The translations under genes were made by a program, and so were the position numbers. From Notospermus geniculatus (taxonomy: Eukaryota > Nemertea > Pilidiophora > Heteronemertea > Lineidae), in contig NMRB01000146.1 of NCBI GenBank assembly GCA_002633025.1, forward strand, positions 379,272 to 443,271: a stretch of 64,000 bases of DNA, read 5' to 3'. Under the pieces are notes generated by a model. It ran no database searches and was not told the DNA's origin. It saw only the letters and a program-made list of their open reading frames with translations. Shown piece after piece: positions 57,187-64,000 of this stretch. Each line of letters starts with the position of its first letter. Positions within the stretch are counted from its first letter, which is position 1.

Positions 57187-58408
57187 CCTAGGTCACATAT
57201 CCACCGGGCCCCCTACGATTTTCCCCACCGGCGGCTTGCCGTGGATTTCAGAGACCGTACGGGTCCATTACGAATTTCATGTCTACGGTGTGTGTGGTCA
57301 CATATTCTACGGTGCCCGGTGAAAATTGATGGAGAGTAATCGCAAGACCCGTCAACAATCGGCCTAGGTCACATATCCACTCCGGGGCCCGTACGGCGAG
57401 TAAAAACAGACATTTTGGCCGATTTTCGCCAATTTCGTACGGTGCCCGGCCGGTTCCCTCACGGTCGCCACGGGCACCGGGACATTTTTCACCAGCCAAA
57501 CGGGCGCCGCATTGATTAGCTTGCTGCTCCCAATTCTCCCGGCGTTTTCATGTGATCGGTAGGCCGTAGAAAGCCCGTAGAAGGCCCGTAGTGTACCCTG
57601 CGGGTCCTGTGCGGGCTCCTGCCGGTGACCGGGCGGGCTTCGCACGATTTTGTCTGCCAATTCTCGTGAAAAAAGTTTGACGGGTACCGTGCGGTGTACC
57701 ACCTGTTCATCGGACGGAGCTCGGAAGCTTACCGCACGGCATCCGGCCGACACCTTCACGGTTTGTTGACGGGCGTCTTGCGATTACTCTCCACCAAGTT
57801 TCGCCGGGCACCGCCCGAACGCCGTAAAATATGTGACCACATGAAAGTCGTAATGGGCCCGTACGGTCTCTAAAATCCAGGGCAAGCCGTCGGGTGGGGA
57901 AAATCGTAAGGGGCCCTGTGGATATGTGACCTAGACATAAAGGTGCCGGCCGGTTGCCGTGTGGTAAGCTTCCGAGCTCCGTCCAATGAACAGATGCGCC
58001 GCAAGGCGCCCGGTTGGGGCCCGGCCGGGGTACTCATGGCGACCGGCCGGGTGCCGTGCGGCACCCTTGAGAACCGCAAGGCGCCCGTCAATTTTTTTTT
58101 CACGAGAATTGGCAGAAAAAAATCGTGCGAAGCCCGCCCGGTCACCGGCAGGAGCCCGCACAGGACCCGTAGGGGACACTGGGACCTTCTACGGGCTTTC
58201 TACGGCCTACCGGTCAGATGAAAACGCCGGGAGAATTGGGAGCAGCCAGCTAATCAATGCGGCGCCCGTACGGCTGGTGAAAAATGTCCGGTGCCCGTGG
58301 CAACCGTGAGGGAACCGGCCGGGCACAGTACGAAATTGGCTGAAATTGGCCAAAATGTCTGTTTTTACTCGCCGTACGGGCCCCGGAGTGGATATGTGAC
58401 CTAGGCAT
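57187..58408. mobile_element. GC-rich interleaved inverted repeats (order A, B, A', B')
   Basis: Four segments, each bounded by CCTAGGTCACATATCCAC or its inverse: A 57187-57353, B 57361-57757, A' 57766-57937 (inverse of A), B' 57943-58408 (inverse of B). The region is much richer in G, C and CpG than its neighbours (many CCGTACGG, GCCCGG words), which explains its many ORFs. No transposase reading is evident. Likely two overlapping foldback elements of one family. Confidence 0.88.
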
Positions 58409-58449
58409 TAACAATGGCTTCACGGTCGCCAGCCCTGGTGGTTTTGTTA

Positions 58450-58980
58450 ACCGGCGAGTCCGAATACCGTGTACAGTGCAGCTCTGTGTGATCGCATCAG
58501 TTGTCAGCATCGCCTTGAGATTGAACAACCTGGCACATGTCGCTCTGGTTCCCGTCTCCTCAAATCAAGAATTATGAATTCTTTCCCGTCTCTGAACATT
58601 TCTGTTTACCACAGCTTTACTGCCGATTGCCTCTGCCCATAACGTGCATTACCGCGAACATTGAAATCCCATCACATCAGCGGTCGTGACGGCTTGCTTG
58701 CATGGCCGTGAGACCAGGGTTTTTTTACTGACCAGGAAAAGGAAAAGCATTAATGGAGCGGTTCGTAATAATGTGAGGATGGATGGACGCTTTGGTTTGG
58801 CACATTAAACGCCCTGGTTGTGGTTTATAGCGTATGGACGCGACCATTAGTTCAGGATATTGTGGATATTGCACGCAGGCTATGTATGTAATAGGTCAAT
58901 AAAGAAACTAGGGCTTCTACTAAAAAGCTGATGGTCCAAGAACTGGGTCAAATGTCGGAGATGATGATGAAAGCGAGCAA
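58450..58980. other. No recognisable feature
   Basis: Short spacer of ordinary composition between two mobile elements. Confidence 0.4.
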
Positions 58981-58986
58981 CTAATA

Positions 58987-59399
58987 GCGAGGTTTCGCAA
59001 ATCTGACGAAACACGAAGTTCGAAATACGAAATTGGGCTTCATTTCCATGATGTAATGTATTTCAGGAGATGGTTGGTACCACAAATATCGCCTGATACA
59101 AGAGCGTTTTTTAGCGTTTGGCATTGGACCGATAGAGTTACGGTGTATAAATGTATTTTAATACATTTATAAAAACTTTGAAATTTATCTTTTGTTTCCA
59201 CTTCGTAGCTACGAAGTGGAAATTTAAAAATTTAAAATGCACCATAACTTTCTCGGTCTTACATGATATGCTAAAAGACCCACTGGCACAGCAGGGACAT
59301 TTGTGGTACCAACGATTTTCTGAAATACATTACGTCATGGAAATGAAGTCCAATTTCGTATTTCGTACCTCGTGTTTCGTCAGATTTGCGAAACCTCCC
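58987..59399. mobile_element. GAGGTTTCGCAAA element, complete, 413 bp, TA target
   Basis: TA at 58985-58986 and 59400-59401. Ends GCGAGGTTTCGCAAATCTGA and TCAGATTTGCGAAACCTCCC, then ACGAAACACGA.GT. Interior pairs GGAGATGGTTGGTACCAC and GTTACGGTGTA. A perfect palindrome TATAAATGTA/TTTTAATACATTTATA lies at 59141-59166. It provides the uninterrupted sequence for 14309-15010. Confidence 0.92.
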
Positions 59400-59930
59400 T
59401 ACTGTCGGCCTACCCGATCCACGAAGTAATCACAATGTATCGCTGCATTTTTCACATCCAATAACTACGGTTTATTCTGCCACAACGAGTGTCAACCTTG
59501 GTTCTGTTATTGGAATTCTTCCCTAAAAACAAATATCGTCTGCCTCTCTGCAGACCTCAGCCATCACGCTCTGAAGTAGAAGGTTACAAGTCAAATAGAA
59601 AGAGATTGACGACATACCGTCATTTAAGGACGATGTTTTGAAATTTAATTTCACGTTCTGTTGGAAGTATTCGTTCATGTAGCGGCCTGGGGTTTCTCGG
59701 CCATCCGAGCAGTCCAATAAGTCATGTCCGCCGCTGTGGTGGAGGTATTTCCTTTGCCAAATGACCTTGATGGAGTGCTTCCTCAGTCCGTGATGTAGCA
59801 GTTGCAAGCTGGCCGGGCTGACAGGTTGGGGAACCTGGGAAACAATCACGTCGGTATGGTACGTGTATATTTAATACAGCGGCTACCAGCCACCCACTTC
59901 TGAAGGTGCCTCTCCATCGAAACATTTTTT
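59400..59930. other. No recognisable feature
   Basis: Overlapping minus-strand ORFs at 59523-59849 and 59722-59925 have no recognisable domain. Confidence 0.4.
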
Positions 59931-59932
59931 TT

Positions 59933-60152
59933 GCAAGTTGGCTTTTTCTATGGGCAACTCATCATGGGTCGCAGCGTCAGTCGTAATACAGTGGACGCCT
60001 TTTGTGTGGGAAATTGATCAGGACCGGGATGTCAGTTTCATTTCAGTAGTTTTAACCACTAGTGACACCTATTGAAAAAGTCGGCTATCGTCCCCATTGC
60101 CCATTGAGAACCAAACTCACACGAGAAAACTTCCACGCGGTGCGGCGCCTTG
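59933..60152. mobile_element. Second copy of the satellite-seeding element
   Basis: Shares GCAAGTTGGCT, CTATGGGCAACTCA, TGGACGCCTTTTGTGTGGGA, CCACTAGTGACACCTATTG and the right end (TGCGGCGCCTT) with 7871-8334, but has no tandem expansion. Confidence 0.8.
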
Positions 60153-60428
60153 ATTTAGTTCGTCGCATTACTCTACATCTCTGGAAAAATCATTAGACAA
60201 CCTCTGTTATTTCCTCTCTTTTCCCAAGCAACCAATAGCGTTTAAGCTGTTGTTTATGATCTGGTGACGATACAACTTATTTCCGTGAGGCAGTCAGACC
60301 TATAAACAACGAATATGATATAAGGAAAGAAGTACTATTTCCGTATAGCCTACATCAGCAATACACTCATTGATATACTTCTGGTTCATGGAGCATAAAC
60401 AATCGTAGACGAAAACCACAGCTTTTAA

Positions 60429-60827
60429 AGCTGAACTGCATGAATAAAAATAACACAGCGCCGCGGTGTGGTGGTCTCCATGCAAATGCCATTCAAAGTG
60501 CCTACTGAACATGATAGACTACCGGCCTTTTTGGTGGCGCCACTGTATTCAACCTCTGGCTTTCAGTGGAGACACACCGGGAGAGCGTCCAGGTGACAGT
60601 GTGCAAATGACTGCTTGGACCTGTAGACGTCACTTGGACGCCATCTCTTGATGCGACTCCATTGACAGACTCGGGGTAGATACAGTGGCGCCACCAAATG
60701 AGCTCGCAGCTGGTTCTGCGGGTACTTTAAATGTGCATTTTGGTCGCTTGTATTTCTCTTGACCACCACCTTCGCGAAGTGGTCGTTTCCAAAGCCTAAA
60801 TCTCCAGGTTTTTCATGCAGTTCAGCT
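60429..60827. mobile_element. TTAA-flanked element, AGCTGAAC family, 399 bp, both ends
   Basis: TTAA at 60425-60428 and 60828-60831; ends AGCTGAACTGCATGAA and TTCATGCAGTTCAGCT, perfect. Inner inverted pair GGTGGCGCCACTGTAT (~60534) and ATACAGTGGCGCCACC (~60681). Reference copy for the shorter members at 1035, 3344 and 55751. No transposase. Confidence 0.92.
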
Positions 60828-60831
60828 TTAA

Positions 60832-63233
60832 GCTAATACGATCCGTCATTCCACAATTGACGTGTTTATTTCTATACCAGTATCTAGAACACGGCAGATT
60901 CGTGCGTTGCTAATCTGAATATCTCCTGTTAGCCAAATGGACATAATTGCATTCGCCAGACATTTCAAAGCGATCACGCTACGGCTTTTTTGCTATAAAT
61001 CAATTATTGATATCATAATTTCTTGATCATACAGACGAATGGCAATAGTGACTGAGCTTTTCTCTTACTTCTTGTAATCCACCAACAATTGATGCAGACC
61101 ACTGACTAATGAATAACCCAAAGTCAGGCTAGAAAAGGTTTGACGTAAGTTTACTGCTGAGTTTGACAAGCAATTAATTGCAAAATCGAAAACACCAATT
61201 AGAAAATTAACCTGCGATTAGTTTGATTGTGGTTTGCATGTGACGATTTGTGAAGTGTGCGCAGAGCGTTCGGTCGGACAACCGGAGTTTTGCATATTTG
61301 AGTTATCTTCGGATCATGTTTTCTCGTTAATAGTTCATTATCTGGTTTCCACAAGCAACTCACGTTTAATAAGTCAGCGCTAAATTACCATCCGTTACCG
61401 CTACTACCATGACGGATATTTAGTAGTCTGAGAGGCGAGTAGGACAAGTTTGACCTTGACCCTGTGATGAGTATAGAAACAACGAAGTTGATTGGCTCCG
61501 GTGGTTGGCATCCGACGCAAGCGTATTCCGCCGCCATGCCAGCACAGATGAGCTTTTGTGGGCTTTCAGAGGCACTCTACTCATGACCCTGCAGAGAAAG
61601 GTCTTATGAACCCATAATCATGGAAATTGTAAGTAAAACGGCTTGTATGTGCGGTTATTCCCACAAAAGTCGTGATAAAACATGAAGCGTGTAACACTAA
61701 ACGGACGTTGGGTGTCGCTCGTGTCACAGTGCGTGTCTAATGTACATGCTGCATATGTATCTACTTGTACATTCAATGGAGGCACTTTAAATGAATAGGC
61801 CTACTTGAATAGACAGATGACGAACGGACGTAGCAAAAGCAATACGGTAAGCTTGTACGTGATCAAATAGACGTTGGGCGGCGCTCGTGTAGCAAATGGA
61901 CGTCGCTCGAACGAACCTTGGAAGTGAGATCTACCGGTACATTGGGTTGCTTTTTATAGATCAACATTGGCCAGTTTGATGGCGCCATCCTGTGATCTCC
62001 CCATCCTTCCCCTTATGGAATTCATGCGTCAATTTCCGTAATTCTGGGCGAATGTCCTTTAAGGACGGTGTTTTTAATGTCATTTGCACTTAGGCAACCT
62101 GGCCAGTGATGCTAGCCCTGTATTGTCGAGGTTTCCGCTAGCTTTATACCATGAACTAATGACGTTGGCTTCCCTCTTGGGACTAGCTTAGAGTTCATAA
62201 TCGCATCACATCGAGTGACGCCGGTCGACCAGCTACAAACGGTGTGGGATGCGGGCGGGGATCAACCGCTCTGGAGGGTTTTCAAACACGTATGCGCACC
62301 ATGCATGAGGGTTTGTTTACATTTGAGCCCATCAGCAAACTGCCAATGGGGTCACTTTTTAGCAGATTGCAAATTGTGAAAAGGAATTTAAAAAACTTAG
62401 AAGTGTAATGAGAATAAAGTATAGGCCTAAAACGAAAAAAATGTACGGCAGTCAACTGGACTCGAACCCACGTCGTAACTATTAATTGATCTATCATTTT
62501 TTAAATTTTTTCCATCATTTCGCCTCGGGAATTGCCAGTCGCGGTAAAAGGGTTAATATATCCAGTAATCTGGGCTATTCGCTTATCAGGTGCGCCCCTG
62601 AGGCCTCCCTGCTTTTTCCTTTAGACTGGTTCCCGCCTTTGCCGCTCCACTCCCGCGGCGCTACTGTCCTTTATGGAATGAACTCCACGGAAACGGGGCG
62701 GAAAGACGGCGGGACGCAGTCTACTTTTTCCTTAATATCAAAATCCGAAAAAGTAACCGAAAACACACTGCATACATTACTTAAACCTCACCTACTTACA
62801 CTGTGACGTATAAATTGCTGCTTTTCCCCAATTTTTATCATGTTTAGTAAATGAATTGGTCGCTGCGTCCACTGAGTGCTATGAATACGATATGAATTTA
62901 TTGTCGAGTAATTGATATTGATATGCATACCACGAGCACCACTTGGGCCGGGCACTGGACGAGCACACAACACCTGAGAGACATCTCGGCGTCGAGCCAA
63001 CACATCTGAGATGAAATTCCCCCGGGGGGAATGTTTCAGTTTCGTGGAGTGACGTTCGGTCTTACGTTTTGAGTGCTCGAGTGGTTGGCGCCCATATCTG
63101 CCAATCGACGGTGTAGCAGTAAAGAATGTCCCCCAGGAACTGAGAATTCTACGCCGGTCGCAATGGTTCTTCACGGTACTTCCCGACAGAAATACCGAGC
63201 AGTGTCATGTTCGTGTCCATGGTGTCATCCATC
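60832..63233. other. No confident gene
   Basis: Includes isolated GACGTTGGG(C/T)G(G/T)CGCT cores near 61705 and 61872, and a lone pol III B-box-like GGTTCGAGTCC on the minus strand at 62459-62469 without an A box. A short block near 62622-62670 recurs inverted at 33136-33180. Confidence 0.45.
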
Positions 63234-63237
63234 TTAA

Positions 63238-63561
63238 AGGGACCCATTAAGTTTTGATGTGCATGAGAATCTAACTAGGGTTGGCCCTATCAATACTTTT
63301 TTTAGCCAGAGTAAAGAAAATCCCTATTGTTCAATAGTGTGTTCAATAGGGACTTTCTTTACTTTGGCTAAAAAAGGTAATGGTAGGTCCAACCCTGACT
63401 AACTCCGACATAGGCCGCCTATATTGCAAGAAAAATACATGAAACATAGGCCTAGCATTTGAGCCCAAATCCATGTTGTTAGTTGCTAGCGCCACCTAGT
63501 ATGAGGTGTGGCCGCACCGATATGAGCCTAATAGCTGGCTACCTACATGTATAGCGTCCCT
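63238..63561. mobile_element. TTAA-flanked MITE, AGGGAC family, copy 2 with nested hairpin
   Basis: TTAA at 63234-63237 and 63562-63565; ends AGGGACCC and GCGTCCCT. Inverted relative to 18081-18381. A separate hairpin (about 63279-63405; AGGGTTGG, TTTTTTTAGCC.GAGTAAAGA and inverses) interrupts one arm. Contains TAGGCCTA (63447) and TACATGTA (63544). Confidence 0.85.
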
Positions 63562-63565
63562 TTAA

Positions 63566-64000
63566 GGAACCCATTACAAAACATACGCGTAGTGTGCTGG
63601 GTTTTTTTCTTAGAGGAGGCTTACAGTTAGACGAGCCAAAGTTTGTTCAGTCAGAAATTCATGGCAATGATGGTATATTTCAGAATCAGGAGGTAACAGG
63701 TGTCAAGTCGCAAAAGTATCCACTGTCATTAACCACCATCTGATTCTACTGTACCGACCTATTTTTCAGTAAAGAACAGTACAAAAACGTGCGGATAAAC
63801 AATTCTAAGCAAAAAGAACATATTGTTCACCAAATACCAGTGCAAGAACATAGTTTGCTACCAAATGTATTTCTCATTTCAGAAGAATCTTCAATGTATC
63901 CACAGTAATCAGATATAGCACCTCATGTTTTGTAATGCTTTATGAAGAGAGTATATCACCCCTTCCCGGGCTTCAGTTAGTATTCAGGTCTGGCTAAAAC
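63566..64000. other. No recognisable feature
   Basis: AT-rich sequence to the window end. Confidence 0.4.

Noticed and set aside
57364-58309. Cluster of long ORFs
   Set aside because: Explained by GC-rich, stop-poor inverted repeats with ORFs in all frames.

Overview
This is a gene-poor, repeat-dense window of an animal nuclear genome. I found no protein-coding gene I would call with confidence. The best ORFs are 60-170 codons, lie in all six frames, and mostly cross repeats or N runs. Four features fit a marine invertebrate with a large, highly polymorphic genome: tRNA-derived SINEs, many short terminal-inverted-repeat DNA elements (MITEs), an extreme density of the octamers TACATGTA and TAGGCCTA, and near-identical duplicates beside assembly gaps. 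An echinoderm, hemichordate or cephalochordate is my guess from word usage. The sequence alone does not settle it.

Layout. 0.8-4.6 kb: two copies of a ~1.2 kb segment around a 910-base N gap, the second carrying a clean hAT-like insertion. 7.0-8.3 kb: a 109-bp satellite grown from the end of a DNA element. 8.9-20 kb: scattered hairpin elements, a 4-5 unit tandem repeat at 13 kb, nested elements at 14.3-15.0 and 18.1-18.4 kb, and a nuclear-receptor-type motif cluster at 12.2 kb. 20.4-22.5 kb: a ~0.9 kb segment in two tandem copies joined at a single N, with a 269-bp insertion in only one copy. 23.5-32.1 kb: several GGGAGTTTTCGC-type MITEs, a TIR element at 27.1 kb, and another gap-flanking duplication (28.0-30.9 kb) with a SINE. 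34.6-35.0 kb: five head-to-tail initiator-tRNA-Met-like units, four ending in CCA. 36-40 kb: three minisatellites and a decayed reverse-transcriptase-type ORF tail split by a 104-bp MITE. 41-47 kb: a dispersed ~60-bp unit, several hairpins, and a 269-bp foldback with palindromic sites. 50.4-51.0 kb: a ~40-bp satellite rich in AGGTCA. 53.7-58.4 kb: tandem duplications of 402 bp and ~1 kb followed by back-to-back MITEs and a GC-rich interleaved inverted repeat. 59-63.6 kb: further TIR elements.

The most interesting signal is a molecular scar. In six independent pairs of otherwise matching sequence (repeat copies, or the two arms of one element), one member has TA and the other TACATGTA. In one more pair the change is TA to TAGGCCTA. 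These are the expected excision scars of TA-target (Tc1/mariner-type) elements that leave two terminal bases from each end. The window is also full of TA-flanked MITEs beginning GG and ending CC, which would leave exactly TAGGCCTA. I infer that these abundant octamers are footprints of transposon excision. Because the duplicate pairs beside gaps may be unmerged alleles, some footprints may still be segregating.
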